From positions 120,263 through 184,262 of the forward strand of contig NZ_OAOF01000010.1 of the NCBI RefSeq assembly GCF_900205965.1: a DNA stretch of 64,000 nt, written 5' to 3'. The notes below the pieces were generated by a model. That model had not been told where the DNA came from. It saw nothing but the letters and a program-made list of their open reading frames with translations, and ran no database searches. Both the position numbers and the translations under genes were made by a program. Below, one piece after another: positions 1 to 9,804 of this stretch (the first letter of the stretch is position 1; each line of letters starts with the position of its first letter). Origin of the DNA: Lacrimispora amygdalina. Its GTDB lineage: Bacteria; Bacillota; Clostridia; Lachnospirales; Lachnospiraceae.

Positions 1-22
1 CAAAAAATTAATGTTATACTTT

Positions 23-187
23 TTAGAGAGATCCCCCAAGCATCAATCCCAATGCTGCTCCATATAGAATCATTAAGTAGCGGTTGGAGGTGATGGGACA
101 TGCCCCACTGGGGCAGCCTATTTTTTTATGGTAAAGATATCCGGCAAAGCCTCCGATTGCAGTACCGATCAGTTGATTCCATATCAT
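23..187 (-). CDS. Small DUF6132-like membrane protein
   Basis: This 54-residue ORF reads MIWNQLIGTAIGGFAGYLYH, then KKIGCPSGACPITSNRY and a second hydrophobic stretch ending in GLMLGGSL. Two short glycine-rich membrane segments flank a Cys-rich loop (C..PSGAC) with a P-I-T-S-N motif, which matches the small proteins I know as DUF6132. GGAGG sits about 7 bases before the ATG, so it is very likely translated. It diverges from the sugar transporter at 388. Function is unknown; the loop cysteines suggest a metal or redox role, which is inference. Confidence 0.75.
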   Translation of the reverse strand: MIWNQLIGTAIGGFAGYLYHKKIGCPSGACPITSNRYLMILYGAALGLMLGGSL

Positions 188-387
188 GGTAAATTCCTCC
201 GTTTTCTTAAAATAATAGTCTTTTTACCATTACAGTTCAGTAATAATGTCACAGAAGAACTGGGCAGTTCCAGTCTAAAAAATGGATAAAACGAGTTAAA
301 AAACAGTAAGAATCTCAGGAATGCATCTGATATACTTAGGTCATACCGGATAAAAAACGGAAAAAACCATGTAATTGGGAGGTGCTT

Positions 388-1758
388 ATGGAGAACGGAA
401 AAATCAAACAACTGACTATGAAAGAGAAAGTTTCCTATGGCCTGGGTGACTGCAGTGCCAATGTAGCGGTTGCAATGTGCTCCACTTTTTTAACTGCATA
501 CTATACCGATACGGTAGGAATCGCAGCCGCAGCTGTGGGAACCATGATGCTGCTGACGCGGATTTTTGACGGAATCACCGATATTTTCATGGGGGTCATC
601 GTAGACAGAACCAGCACAAGATGGGGAAAGACCAGGCCCTGGCTGCTTTGGACGGCACCTTTTATGGCATTGGCTCTGATTTTGCTGTTTCATGTGCCTA
701 GCGGGTTAAGCAGTGGGGGTAAGCTGCTGTATATCTATCTGACTTACATATTTCAAAGCTGTATCGTGTATACAGCCAACAATCTGCCCTATAATGCTCT
801 TCTGTCCCGAATGACATTGAATGTCAATGACCGTGCCTCTGCTGCCTCTATCCGCTTTGTCATGACTCAGATCACCGCTCTCATAATTAATGCGGTAACT
901 GCCAGCTTCCTGGCAACCGTGGGCTGGTTTGCTTTATCGGCAGTTTATGGTATTATAATTATGGTTTTACTTCTGCTCTGTTTCTGGGGAGTGAAGGAAC
1001 ACCTGGATGAAGATGAAGAGACCGGAACGGTGAAAGCGAAAAAAGTTCCCCTTAACCAGGCTCTTCCCGCGCTGTTGAAGAATCGATATTTTTATATCCA
1101 GGCCCTGCTTTTCCTTTTCTTATACATTGCAGTTGTCAGTACCGGTTCCATGATATTTTATTTCTGCAATATTGTACTTGGAAATATCGGAATGATTACC
1201 CTGATCAGCATCGCTTCCACGATTCCGGCAATGATTGTAAATCTGATTATGCCACAATTGGTTAAGCAATATGGAAAATGGAAGATGATGATATCAGGTT
1301 CTGTTCACATGATCCTTGGTTCTGTAATCATCGGAGCGGCAGGAGCGAATGTGACAGTTGTTATGATAGGTGTGGCAGTGAAAGGCTTTGGCATGGGACC
1401 TATTATGTCAGGACTCTTTGCAATGACTGCCGATGTAGTTGACTATGGTGAGTGGAAAACCGGAGTGCGCTCTGAAGGCCTTATCAACAGCTGTACCTCC
1501 TTTGGAATGAAGGTTGGCATCGGGGTTGGGGCTGCCGTCTGTACCTGGATCATTGCACTAGGCGGATATAATGGAACAGCCGCAGTTCAATCTGCGTCTG
1601 CGGTGAATATGATCCGTTTTGGATTTGGTTATAATGGTGCAATTATATCAGGAATTTGTCTGATTCTCTGCATTATGATGAATATAGACCGCTATATTGT
1701 CCAGATACAGGCCGATCTTGAGAATAAGCGTGATAATAATAGAAAAGTGGGTGAATGA
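388..1758 (+). CDS. GPH-family (MelB-like) sugar:cation symporter
   Basis: A 456-residue membrane protein with about 12 hydrophobic segments. It opens KVSYGLGDCSANVAVAM, the usual start of glycoside-pentoside-hexuronide:cation symporters, and has the loop FDGITDIFMGVIVDRTSTRWGKTRPW typical of MelB/XynP/UidB relatives in residues 50-80. Family knowledge predicts import of a glycoside, xyloside or uronide with Na+ or H+ at the cytoplasmic membrane. The ATG at 388 is chosen because GGGAGGTG lies just upstream; an in-frame GTG at 382 is inside that ribosome site. The esterase gene begins one base after its stop, so the two are probably translationally coupled. The substrate cannot be told from sequence. 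Confidence 0.88.
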   Translation: MENGKIKQLTMKEKVSYGLGDCSANVAVAMCSTFLTAYYTDTVGIAAAAVGTMMLLTRIFDGITDIFMGVIVDRTSTRWGKTRPWLLWTAPFMALALILLFHVPSGLSSGGKLLYIYLTYIFQSCIVYTANNLPYNALLSRMTLNVNDRASAASIRFVMTQITALIINAVTASFLATVGWFALSAVYGIIIMVLLLLCFWGVKEHLDEDEETGTVKAKKVPLNQALPALLKNRYFYIQALLFLFLYIAVVSTGSMIFYFCNIVLGNIGMITLISIASTIPAMIVNLIMPQLVKQYGKWKMMISGSVHMILGSVIIGAAGANVTVVMIGVAVKGFGMGPIMSGLFAMTADVVDYGEWKTGVRSEGLINSCTSFGMKVGIGVGAAVCTWIIALGGYNGTAAVQSASAVNMIRFGFGYNGAIISGICLILCIMMNIDRYIVQIQADLENKRDNNRKVGE

Positions 1759-1759
1759 T

Positions 1760-2656
1760 ATGTCAGAGACAAGTGACAGGATACGGAAAGCATTCCGGGA
1801 GGGTGATCAAAAGCGGGATGATGGCTTAAAAACGCCTGATACGATACAACGATACGATGATATTGTGTATGGGAATGATGCAAAGTGGCAGGTTTTGGAT
1901 GTATACCGGCCAAAGGCTTCGGAAGATAAAAAGCTTCCAGTGATCGTCAGCGTTCACGGAGGAGGCTGGGTATATGGAGATAAGGAGACTTACCAGTTTT
2001 ACTGTATGAATCTTGCAGAGCGTGGGTTTGCAGTAGTTAATTTTACTTACCGGCTTGCACCGGAACATAAATTTCCAGCGTCCATAGAAGATACGAATCT
2101 GGTATTCTCCTGGATACTGGAGCATTCTGAAACCTATGGCTTTGACAGGAATCATATCTTTGCAGTGGGTGATTCTGCTGGAGCTCATATTCTGGGACTG
2201 TATACGGCAATCTGTACCAATGCAGCCTATGCAGAACGTTATCCCTTTCAGGTGCCAGACGGTTTTATACCAAAGGCAATTGCATTAAACTGCGGTGCAT
2301 TTCATATGGGTGGAAACGAAAAAACAGGTGATGACACCCAGTCTCTGATGGGAGATTTTCTTCCCATGGGAGGAACACCCAGTGAACTTCAAAATATCAG
2401 TGTGGATCACTATGTAACATCAAAATTCCCACCAGTGTTTCTTATGACTGCAGTGGGAGATTTTCTGAAAGATCAGGCATCTGTTATGGCTGAGGTACTG
2501 GCAGAATGTAATGTTGAATTTATCTACCGGCTTTATGGCAGTGATAAAAACCGTCTGGGTCATGTTTTTCACTGTGATATCAAATCAGAAGATGCAAGGA
2601 TGTGTAACGATGAAGAGTGCTTCTTTTTTAAAGAATATGTGAATAAGGATCATTAA
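1760..2656 (+). CDS. Alpha/beta hydrolase (HSL-like esterase/deacetylase)
   Basis: A 298-residue cytoplasmic enzyme with no signal peptide. It has the oxyanion-hole motif HGGGW (about residue 72) and the nucleophile elbow GDSAGA, with a late His in LGHVFHCD completing a serine-hydrolase triad. This arrangement fits the hormone-sensitive-lipase branch (BD-FAE/Aes-like acetyl esterases). Coupling to the GPH transporter (stop and start one base apart) and to an AraC regulator suggests it removes acyl groups from an imported glycoside; the substrate is inference. The in-frame upstream start at 1697 lies inside the transporter gene and has no ribosome site, so 1760 was chosen. Confidence 0.82.
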   Translation: MSETSDRIRKAFREGDQKRDDGLKTPDTIQRYDDIVYGNDAKWQVLDVYRPKASEDKKLPVIVSVHGGGWVYGDKETYQFYCMNLAERGFAVVNFTYRLAPEHKFPASIEDTNLVFSWILEHSETYGFDRNHIFAVGDSAGAHILGLYTAICTNAAYAERYPFQVPDGFIPKAIALNCGAFHMGGNEKTGDDTQSLMGDFLPMGGTPSELQNISVDHYVTSKFPPVFLMTAVGDFLKDQASVMAEVLAECNVEFIYRLYGSDKNRLGHVFHCDIKSEDARMCNDEECFFFKEYVNKDH

Positions 2657-2661
2657 CCACA

Positions 2662-3540
2662 ATGAGTGAACCGATTGCAAAGCATCAGATGTTTGAATAT
2701 GAAAATAACAATCCCTTCCAGATTATTAATCTGGAAGGGCCGTTGATTTGCGAAGAAAACTTATTAAACCACTGGCATACGGAGCTGGAAATGGTCTACA
2801 TCTTTCGAGGACACAGTGAGCATTATATTGACGGCAGCTGCATACAGGCGGGCCCAGGTGATATGGTTGTTGTAAATTCCGAAAGTATTCATAGCATTAT
2901 TCCCGAAGCTGCTGTGTGCCAAAGCTGGGGTATGATAGCAGTGGTACTGATTATATCCAGTGATTTTGTAAAGGGATTTTTACCTGATCTGGATAGTCAT
3001 TACTTTGTGGTATCTGACAAACTGGACCGTACTGAGGTAAGGCGTATCATGCTGACTCTGTCTGAGACGGTTAAAAGACCGGCCAGTCAGGAGATACTGC
3101 TCATAAAGGGGTTAATCCTGGAGCTGCTTTATTGCTTATGTCAGGATGGTTACCGGATTAAGGATTATGTTATGGACATTAACCGGCAGAAGAATAATGA
3201 ACGGCTCAAGGGGGTTATCCAGTACGTAGAACGCCATTACATGGAACCGATTACCCAGTCAGAGACTGCGGACCGTTTCTATTTTACAAAAGAGTATTTT
3301 TCCCGTTTCTTTAAGAAAAACACGGGAGTTAATTTTAAGGAATATTTAACGAACTACAGAATACTGAAGGCCAGAAGAGAACTCATACACACAGACCACA
3401 GTATTTTGGAGATTGCATTTAATAATGGGTTTACTGATGAGAGACGTCTGATTGAGTCATTTAAGAAACGATATCAGATTACACCGCTGCAGTACAGGAA
3501 GAGAGAATCACAGTATTTCAAACATGAAAAAAATGATTGA
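2662..3540 (+). CDS. AraC-family transcriptional regulator with cupin sensor
   Basis: A 292-residue regulator. The N-terminal half is a cupin-like ligand domain (HWHTELEMVYIFRGHSEHYIDG, then GPGDMVVVNSESIHSI). The C-terminal hundred residues carry two helix-turn-helix motifs, with the AraC signature ILEIAFNNGFTDERRLIESF followed by FKKRYQITPLQYRK. It starts 5 bases after the esterase stop and is likely the local sugar-responsive activator of the transporter-esterase operon. The ribosome site is weak (AAGGAT), so it may be expressed mainly by coupling. Inducer unknown. Confidence 0.88.
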   Translation: MSEPIAKHQMFEYENNNPFQIINLEGPLICEENLLNHWHTELEMVYIFRGHSEHYIDGSCIQAGPGDMVVVNSESIHSIIPEAAVCQSWGMIAVVLIISSDFVKGFLPDLDSHYFVVSDKLDRTEVRRIMLTLSETVKRPASQEILLIKGLILELLYCLCQDGYRIKDYVMDINRQKNNERLKGVIQYVERHYMEPITQSETADRFYFTKEYFSRFFKKNTGVNFKEYLTNYRILKARRELIHTDHSILEIAFNNGFTDERRLIESFKKRYQITPLQYRKRESQYFKHEKND

Positions 3541-3541
3541 C

Positions 3542-3563
3542 AATAAGTGAATGATCGTTTATT
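3542..3563. promoter_or_regulatory. Candidate TetR operator ahead of the tetR gene
   Basis: AATAAGTGAATGATCGTTTATT is an imperfect palindrome 23 bases before the tetR start. Eighteen bases of it match the reverse complement of the palindrome at 4214-4233 upstream of lon at 15 positions (shared core AAGTGAATG-TC-TTTA). Two copies flanking one TetR gene suggest autoregulation plus control of lon. This is inference from sequence symmetry. Confidence 0.5.
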
Positions 3564-3585
3564 ATAGAACCATAGAGGTGATGGA

Positions 3586-4149
3586 ATGAGAAGAAAAGAC
3601 GACGAAAAGGTGAAGAATATCAAGGAAGCAGTGATTAAACTGATCCTGCAGGAGGGGTTTCATGGCACTTCTGTCTCTAAAATTGCCAGACTGGCAGGGG
3701 TTTCGCCGGCAACGGTTTACATCTATTATGAGAATAAGGATGTGATGCTGCATGACATTTACCTGGAATATTCAGAAGAGATTTACGATTATCTGTTAGA
3801 CAGTATGAAACAGGAGATGGAAGGCCGCAGGCAGATTGAATTACTCATCCGAAGCTATTATAACTATATTCTGGAGAATAAGGAAATTTTCAGTTTTGTG
3901 GAACAGTTTTCCAACTGTCCGTCATTAGCCAACAGTTGTTCCGGTAAACAGGGAATCTGTAAAATTTATCATATGATGGCTGAGATGAAACAGAATCACA
4001 TCTTAAGAGATTACAGGGAAGATAATTTACTTGCAATTATTTTCCAGCCGGTGAAGGCGATCGCCGTCGATAACCGGAAGAATGCAGACCAGAAAGAAGA
4101 TTTACTCACAGAGCTGATTGTAATGATACAAAATGCAATTATGATGTAA
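3586..4149 (+). CDS. TetR/AcrR-family repressor
   Basis: A 187-residue protein. The N-terminal 50 residues form a TetR helix-turn-helix (EAVIKLILQEGFHGTSVSKI, then ARLAGVSPATVYIYYENKD), followed by an all-helical ligand domain with no recognisable effector signature. It stands alone between the AraC gene and lon. Palindromes resembling each other lie upstream of this gene (3542-3563) and of lon (4214-4233), which makes it the best candidate regulator of lon and the DUF1858 gene. GAGGTGATGG precedes the ATG. Ligand unknown. Confidence 0.88.
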   Translation: MRRKDDEKVKNIKEAVIKLILQEGFHGTSVSKIARLAGVSPATVYIYYENKDVMLHDIYLEYSEEIYDYLLDSMKQEMEGRRQIELLIRSYYNYILENKEIFSFVEQFSNCPSLANSCSGKQGICKIYHMMAEMKQNHILRDYREDNLLAIIFQPVKAIAVDNRKNADQKEDLLTELIVMIQNAIMM

Positions 4150-4213
4150 GAATGATATGCGGGATTCTTTTACTGATGTGGTAAAAGGTATCTCGCAAAT
4201 AAAAAAATCATAC

Positions 4214-4233
4214 TTAAATGAACATTCACTTAA
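4214..4233. promoter_or_regulatory. Candidate TetR operator upstream of lon
   Basis: TTAAATGAACATTCACTTAA is a 20-base palindrome with core TGAA-N2-TTCA and two mismatched symmetric pairs. It lies 25 bases before the lon start, where a bound repressor would block transcription. It shares the AAGTGAATG half with the site before tetR. Confidence 0.55.
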
Positions 4234-4257
4234 AATACGCACAGAAAGGATAAAACT

Positions 4258-6672
4258 ATGAAAAATTATAATGATAATCATCTCGGTATAATTGTTCCGG
4301 TTTTTAATAAAGTTTTATTGCCTGGTGTCGCGACAATAATACATCTGGAACATTTAAATGAAAGTCAGATCATTAGCCTGTCAGACGAAAAAATCGTAAA
4401 GATTGCGCTTCCGTTGAAACAGGACTCCACCATAAGAGAAAGGCTGGAAGAAGATTTTCACCGGATCGGTGTCACTTTCTCCATAAACTCAGTGGAGAAG
4501 ACTGAAAAAGGGATCCGCCTATCAGTAGAACTTGGCGGCAGAATCCTGGTAAATCAGATCAGTGAAGAGAAAGGTGTTTTCTATGCATCATTTGAAGAGG
4601 CACCGGATTTGGAAGATTTAGATGAAGCAAGCCTTAAGGAGATGCTTGGATATATTAAAAAGATCAGTAACGATATCAGCAATAAATTTACAGGCGGTGA
4701 ACAGTATCAGAGAATCGTAAACGGATTTTATGATATCAACAGACTTATCATGTATTTATCCCAGTTTATACAGATATCTCCGGAGGAACGCTATCAGCTG
4801 TTAGAGATCCAGTCCTTAAAGGAAAGAAGTCTCCGTTTCATGGATCATATACTGAAGCAGAAGGAAATGATCGAGCTGCAGATGCAGGTGACTGAAAAGT
4901 TTTCTGAGAGAGCTAACAAAAACTACCGGGAAGCGGTCTTAAGAGAGCAGTTAAAAGCGATCCAGGAGGAATTAAACGAGGGAAAAGAGAACGGGAAGAA
5001 GGAGAACGACTACCGCACCAGGATTGAGGAAGCCGGTATGCCGGATGATATAAAGGAATCAGCTCTGGAAGAATATGAAAAGATGGAGGAGCAGGGGCCA
5101 AATCAGCCGGATTATAAAGTGATGCGTAATTATCTGGATTTACTGGTTAAGCTGCCCTGGAAAAAGCAGCCTTCCAAATCCGTAGATTTAGATGGGGCAA
5201 GAAAAATACTGAATGAAAGGCATTACGGTCTTGATAAAGTGAAGGACAGAATCATACAGCATCTGGCTGTTATGGAACTGAACAAAGAAAAGAAAGGCTC
5301 CATACTCTTACTTGTGGGTCCTCCCGGAACAGGTAAAACCAGTCTTGGCAAAAGCATTGCCGAAGCGCTTGACAGACCTTATACACGATTAAGCCTTGGC
5401 GGCGTCAGGGATGAATCGGAGATCAGAGGGCACCGGAGAACCTATGTGGGGGCTATGCCAGGAAGAATCATTCAAAGTATGAAAAAAGCCGGTTCTACTA
5501 ATCCGGTAATGGTACTGGATGAAGTGGATAAGCTGATGTCAGGAGGATACAGCGGAGATCCTGCAAGTGCACTTTTAGAAGTACTTGATCCGGAACAGAA
5601 TAACACATTTACAGATCATTATCTGGATGTTCCTTACGATTTATCCGATGTATTTTTCATCGCGACTGCAAACTCCTTAGAGACCATACCGGGACCGCTG
5701 CTTGACAGAATGGAAGTCATCAGTATCACCAGCTATACGGCAGATGAGAAGTTCCATATCGGTAAAGACCATCTCATCCCGGAAGTATTAAAAGAGCATG
5801 GACTGACTTCAAAAGAACTTGTGATTGCAGATGAGGTGCTTCGGGCAGTCATAAACGATTATACCATGGAAGCCGGAGTCAGAGGCCTTAAAAAGCAGCT
5901 GTCATCTCTTGCCAGAACTGCTGCAGAAAAAATTGTTTCCAAAAAGGCAGAGATTCCAGTTGATATAAAGACCAGAGATCTGGAAGATCTGCTTGGCAGA
6001 AAAGTATCCCGTCATGAGAAAGCTCAGCCGGACAACCCGCCTGGCGTGGTAACCGGACTTGCCTGGACACCGGTAGGAGGGGAGATTTTATTCATCGAAG
6101 CTGCGGATATGCCGGGAAGCGGCAACATCATATTAACCGGAAAGCTGGGAGATGTGATGAAGGAATCCGCCAGAATTTCCTTAAGCCTGTTAAAGTCCAG
6201 ACTGCCTTTAAATACCTTTAATTTTAAAGAAAGAGACCTTCATATTCATGTTCCGTCAGGAGCAGTGCCAAAAGACGGTCCTTCCGCAGGAATTGCACTC
6301 TTTACAGCACTGGCATCTTTAGTCACAGGTGCTAAGGTAGATTCCAGGCTTGCAATGACTGGTGAAATTACATTAAGGGGAGCGGTATTACCGATCGGCG
6401 GGCTGAAAGAAAAGCTTTTAGGAGCCCAGAGAGCAGGGATTAAGAAAGTTCTGATTCCTCAGGATAATGTAGTTGATTTAAAGGAGGTGCCGGAAGAGAC
6501 AAAAGAGGGACTTACCATCATCGCGGTAGAAACCATTGAAGATGTCATAAGAGAAACCGTAGGGATTGCACTGCCCCGGATGGAGCAGGTACTTCTGCAA
6601 AGCGAAGGAGCAGGGCGGCTATTCGAAACGATTGAGCCAAAGAAAAATAATATCAGAAGAGAGGTAATTTAA
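4258..6672 (+). CDS. lon: ATP-dependent protease La (LonA)
   Basis: A full-length 804-residue cytosolic AAA+ protease. In order: N-terminal substrate-binding domain (1-200) and coiled coil; AAA+ module with Walker A GPPGTGKTS near residue 354 and Walker B VMVLDEVDKL; and the S16 protease domain with catalytic Ser in PKDGPSAG (about residue 676) and Lys in GGLKEKLLGA. It degrades misfolded and regulatory proteins. It begins after AGAAAGGATAAAACT and is followed directly by the DUF1858 gene, so both are probably one transcript. Control by the neighbouring TetR protein instead of a heat-shock element would be unusual for lon; I saw no CIRCE element upstream. Confidence 0.97.
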   Translation: MKNYNDNHLGIIVPVFNKVLLPGVATIIHLEHLNESQIISLSDEKIVKIALPLKQDSTIRERLEEDFHRIGVTFSINSVEKTEKGIRLSVELGGRILVNQISEEKGVFYASFEEAPDLEDLDEASLKEMLGYIKKISNDISNKFTGGEQYQRIVNGFYDINRLIMYLSQFIQISPEERYQLLEIQSLKERSLRFMDHILKQKEMIELQMQVTEKFSERANKNYREAVLREQLKAIQEELNEGKENGKKENDYRTRIEEAGMPDDIKESALEEYEKMEEQGPNQPDYKVMRNYLDLLVKLPWKKQPSKSVDLDGARKILNERHYGLDKVKDRIIQHLAVMELNKEKKGSILLLVGPPGTGKTSLGKSIAEALDRPYTRLSLGGVRDESEIRGHRRTYVGAMPGRIIQSMKKAGSTNPVMVLDEVDKLMSGGYSGDPASALLEVLDPEQNNTFTDHYLDVPYDLSDVFFIATANSLETIPGPLLDRMEVISITSYTADEKFHIGKDHLIPEVLKEHGLTSKELVIADEVLRAVINDYTMEAGVRGLKKQLSSLARTAAEKIVSKKAEIPVDIKTRDLEDLLGRKVSRHEKAQPDNPPGVVTGLAWTPVGGEILFIEAADMPGSGNIILTGKLGDVMKESARISLSLLKSRLPLNTFNFKERDLHIHVPSGAVPKDGPSAGIALFTALASLVTGAKVDSRLAMTGEITLRGAVLPIGGLKEKLLGAQRAGIKKVLIPQDNVVDLKEVPEETKEGLTIIAVETIEDVIRETVGIALPRMEQVLLQSEGAGRLFETIEPKKNNIRREVI

Positions 6673-6876
6673 ATGAATCTTACAGTGACAAAGGAAACAT
6701 TAATCGGAGAGATCTTAGCAGCAGACAGTACCACAGCACCTTACTTTTTTGAAATGGGAATGCATTGCCTCGGCTGTCCTTCCTCCACTATGGAAAGCCT
6801 GGAAGAAGCCTGTATGGTGCATGGAGTTCCTGTTGAGGAACTGTTAGAGAAATTAAACGGACATATGTCCAGATAG
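6673..6876 (+). CDS. DUF1858 (hybrid-cluster-type redox disulfide) protein
   Basis: A 67-residue protein starting on the base after the lon stop. It has the DUF1858 pattern: VTKETLIGEILAADSTTAPYF, then a two-Cys motif GMHCLGCPSSTMESLEEAC. The CxxC plus a downstream Cys resembles the disulfide-forming domain found beside hybrid-cluster proteins and at the N-terminus of ScdA-like repair proteins. The AGAAGAGAGG ribosome site sits inside the lon 3' end, which implies co-expression. A redox or stress role with Lon is inference. Confidence 0.85.
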   Translation: MNLTVTKETLIGEILAADSTTAPYFFEMGMHCLGCPSSTMESLEEACMVHGVPVEELLEKLNGHMSR

Positions 6877-6882
6877 AATTGT

Positions 6883-6923
6883 AAGCCCCCCGGTATGCAT
6901 CATAAATGCACATCGGGGGTTTT
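6883..6923 (+). terminator. Intrinsic terminator after lon operon
   Basis: AAGCCCCCCGGTATGC pairs imperfectly with TGCACATCGGGGGTTTT, a GC-rich stem ending in T residues, directly after the DUF1858 stop and before the convergent gene. Confidence 0.8.
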
Positions 6924-6927
6924 GCTA

Positions 6928-7317
6928 TTACATATCACTGTCTCCAAGCATTGCTTCTGCCATGCTTTCATATCCATAGATACCTGCTACATAGCGGAGT
7001 CCATCTGATATCTCAGATTTGGAAAAATCATGGCTGTCTAAGAATTCGCCATCCTTATCATTTAACGTGTAATAAAACATCAAAGCCAGTTTTAAATATT
7101 CCGTATTCTCTGGTTCCAGGTCCTCTAACAGAGTATTCTCCGCGTCATTAATGGATCCGTCCTCAATCAGCTTTTTCAGTTCCTTAAATTTTTCTTCCAT
7201 CTCCCGGCTGTTAAAAGCCCTGTCGTCGTTTTTCCACAGTTCTATGTTAAAAATCAGCTTTAACAGCGTACTTACCATTCCGTTGTTGATCCGGGTAGCG
7301 TAATCATCCGTCAGCAT
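6928..7317 (-). CDS. Uncharacterised helical protein (DUF6483-like)
   Basis: A 129-residue acidic, helix-rich protein with no signal peptide or membrane segment. It begins MLTDDYATRINNGMVSTLLK and contains a central charged helix (REMEEKFKELKKLIEDGSIN) and a C-terminal GLRYVAGIYGYESMAEAML. Size and pattern resemble the clostridial DUF6483 family, from memory and not checked. TAGGAGAATGTT precedes the start, supporting translation. Convergent with lon, upstream of the broken chemoreceptor on the same strand. Function unknown. Confidence 0.6.
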   Translation of the reverse strand: MLTDDYATRINNGMVSTLLKLIFNIELWKNDDRAFNSREMEEKFKELKKLIEDGSINDAENTLLEDLEPENTEYLKLALMFYYTLNDKDGEFLDSHDFSKSEISDGLRYVAGIYGYESMAEAMLGDSDM

Positions 7318-7405
7318 AACATTCTCCTATTCTGCTCCTATATCGTATTTTGTGCTTCACACATAAGAAATACTTTATCATAACAGATTATAAAAGTAAA
7401 GAATA

Positions 7406-9546
7406 TCAATGCTGCGTATCCTGACCAGTTACCAGTTGGAATTTACCTACCAGAGATTTCAAATTCACTGCCTGTGCAGACAGCTCTTCTGAGGTGGCAG
7501 CACTTTCTTCCGAAGTGGCGGAAGTCGTCTGAACAACAGCAGAGATCTGGTCAATTCCGGTTGTGATCTGTGTTATTGCATCAGCCTGTACTTTAGAAGC
7601 TTCCGCAATTTCCGCGATTTTACCGGTGGAAATTTCAGATTTCTGAACTACCATACGCAGTGCCCTGGCAGTTTCATCTGCTATTTTAGTTCCGCTGCCA
7701 ATTGCTGAGATGGCATTTTCAATCAGTGAGGTGGTGTTTTTGGCTGCCTCAGCTGATTTGCCAGCCAGGTTTCTTACTTCATCAGCAACTACAGCAAAGC
7801 CCTTGCCGGCTGATCCGGCCCTTGCTGCCTCCACCGCCGCATTGAGTGCAAGAATATTCGTCTGGAATGCAATATCATCAATGGTTTTAATGATTTTGCC
7901 GATTTCATTGGAGGTATTGGCAATTTCATTCATTGCTTCCGTCATTTGGCTCATTTTATGGTTGCTTTCGGTAATCCCTTCACCCGCTTCCTGTGAAAGG
8001 GTGTTTGCCTCAGCTGCATTTGCCGCGTTTTCTTTCACGCGCTGGGAGATTTCTGTAATTGTTGCAGACAGCTCTTCTATGGAAGATGCCTGCTCGGTCG
8101 CTCCCTGGCTCAGCGCCTGAGACGCATCTGCCACCTGGGAAGCACCAGTGGAAACCTGTTCGGAGGCCTCATCAATCTCCAGAAGTGTGGTGCTTAGATT
8201 CATGCGGATGTTGTGCATTGCCTCATAAATATAGCGGTACTCACCGGTATATTGATCCTGGCAGCTGGATATAGCTTTAAAGTTGCCCTGGCTCATCTCG
8301 CCAAGCAGATAATTAATGTCCTGAATAATCAGCTTTAAGTTTTTGGCCATATCTGAAAACGTCTTTGACAGCAGTCCGATCTCATCATTGCTTTTTACTG
8401 TCAGATCAACCTCCAAGTTCCCTGCAGCAATATTTTGGGCCGCAGTGACAACTCCATCGATTGGTTTTAATGTCCGGCGTAAAAAGACAGAAATAACGGT
8501 ATTAATAAAAATAAGGGATAAAACAGCCAGCACGATCATCACAATCACGCTTCTTACTACATCCTTATACAGATCATTTCTGTTAAGGCTGCTGGAAGCC
8601 CACCATGTCTGGGTTCCGCAGGTGATTGGATAGTAGTGGCTGATTACGTATGTACCATCCCCTTTTTTCATTGTAACGTGGAATTCCTTCTTAGCTTTCT
8701 GCATCTTTACGATCTTAGCATATTCTGATGAAGGTATTAAGTCTTCCAGCTTTTTGGTAATATTATCGCTTGATTTACTGTCGTAAGCGATCATATTTCC
8801 CTGTGTATAGATATCTACATACATGGATATTTTGCATCAGAAGTTTTAATTCTGTTAAAATTAGATACGTTAATATCAGCCAGAATCACGCCGATTACCT
8901 TGTCACCATGATTGATTGGATATGCAATGGTGCTCATCATAGTACCCTTGTAATCGAAAGGATCTGTCAGATAAGGAGCTTTCGTTTCTTTTGCAACACG
9001 GTAATAATCCTGATTGGAGTATTCACTGTATGTCCCAAGAGACTGAGCCGTGTTGTTTTTTGCATTATCACGGTCAACATATACTGAATAATCTTTGACT
9101 GCCGGATCAAACTGGCCTGGTTCAAAGAACGCGCCAACACCGTATAAGGAATCGTTGTTGTTCACCGCTGCCCATGCTGAATTTGTAATATAGTTCTCAA
9201 TCTCGTAATTGACTTCTTTCAGCTGGGCATTGTACAGCTTACTTCTCCGGTTGATGTTTTTCCAGTCACCGGCAGCTTCTACCTGATTATATGCACGGTT
9301 TAAGTAGTCTTGTAAATCTTTGGCAGTACCAGATGCATCATTGATAATTGACTGAACCATGAGACCATTCTGAGCAGCAATCCCATTAAATTCGCCGTTG
9401 ATTGCTTTGGATATTGCGTTGCTGGTAAGTATTGCGGAGATTGAAATCAATAAGGTTAAACTCATCATCAGTATGACAGCTGTGGTTAAGGAAGTCTTAG
9501 CCGCAAGCTTCATATCATTGAAATTAAATTTTTTCTTGTTTTTCAT
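7406..9546 (-). pseudogene. Methyl-accepting chemotaxis protein, disrupted by a frameshift
   Basis: Two overlapping minus-strand frames form one receptor: 9546-8815 (243 aa) and 8824-7406 (472 aa). The first has a TM segment (residues 18-40) and the membrane-distal part of a dCache-like sensor, ending DAKYPCM. The second continues the same sensor from [11 protein letters not shown], then TM2, a HAMP domain and the signalling domain with the conserved hairpin [15 protein letters not shown] and [13 protein letters not shown]. The switch lies near 8822-8830 (TATCCATGTATGTAG), where one extra or missing base joins KYP to MYVDIY. The downstream part alone would lack the first TM and half the sensor. 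It may be a real mutation, phase variation or a sequencing error. Confidence 0.85.
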
Positions 9547-9804
9547 CTTAATGCTCCCTCAAATTGATAAATAGTGAAAAAATAAACTGCATATAAATGC
9601 AGCTGATTATATTTATTAAATTGCCCTCCTTTCCATATAAAAGTTTCCTATTCCCTGACCATCAACTATTATTCGACATAATGTGACAATTTGATAATAG
9701 ATAATCTAAAAAAACAGTTACTACAATTATGAAGGAATTGAATATTAAGATAATTATAACGTTTAAATGCATGATTTGAACATGCAAAAGCACAAGAATA
9801 GACT

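Noticed and set aside
7710..8120. 136-residue plus-strand ORF opposite the chemoreceptor
   Set aside because: Antisense shadow of the conserved signalling domain; the same shadow appears opposite the second chemoreceptor at 25955-26383.
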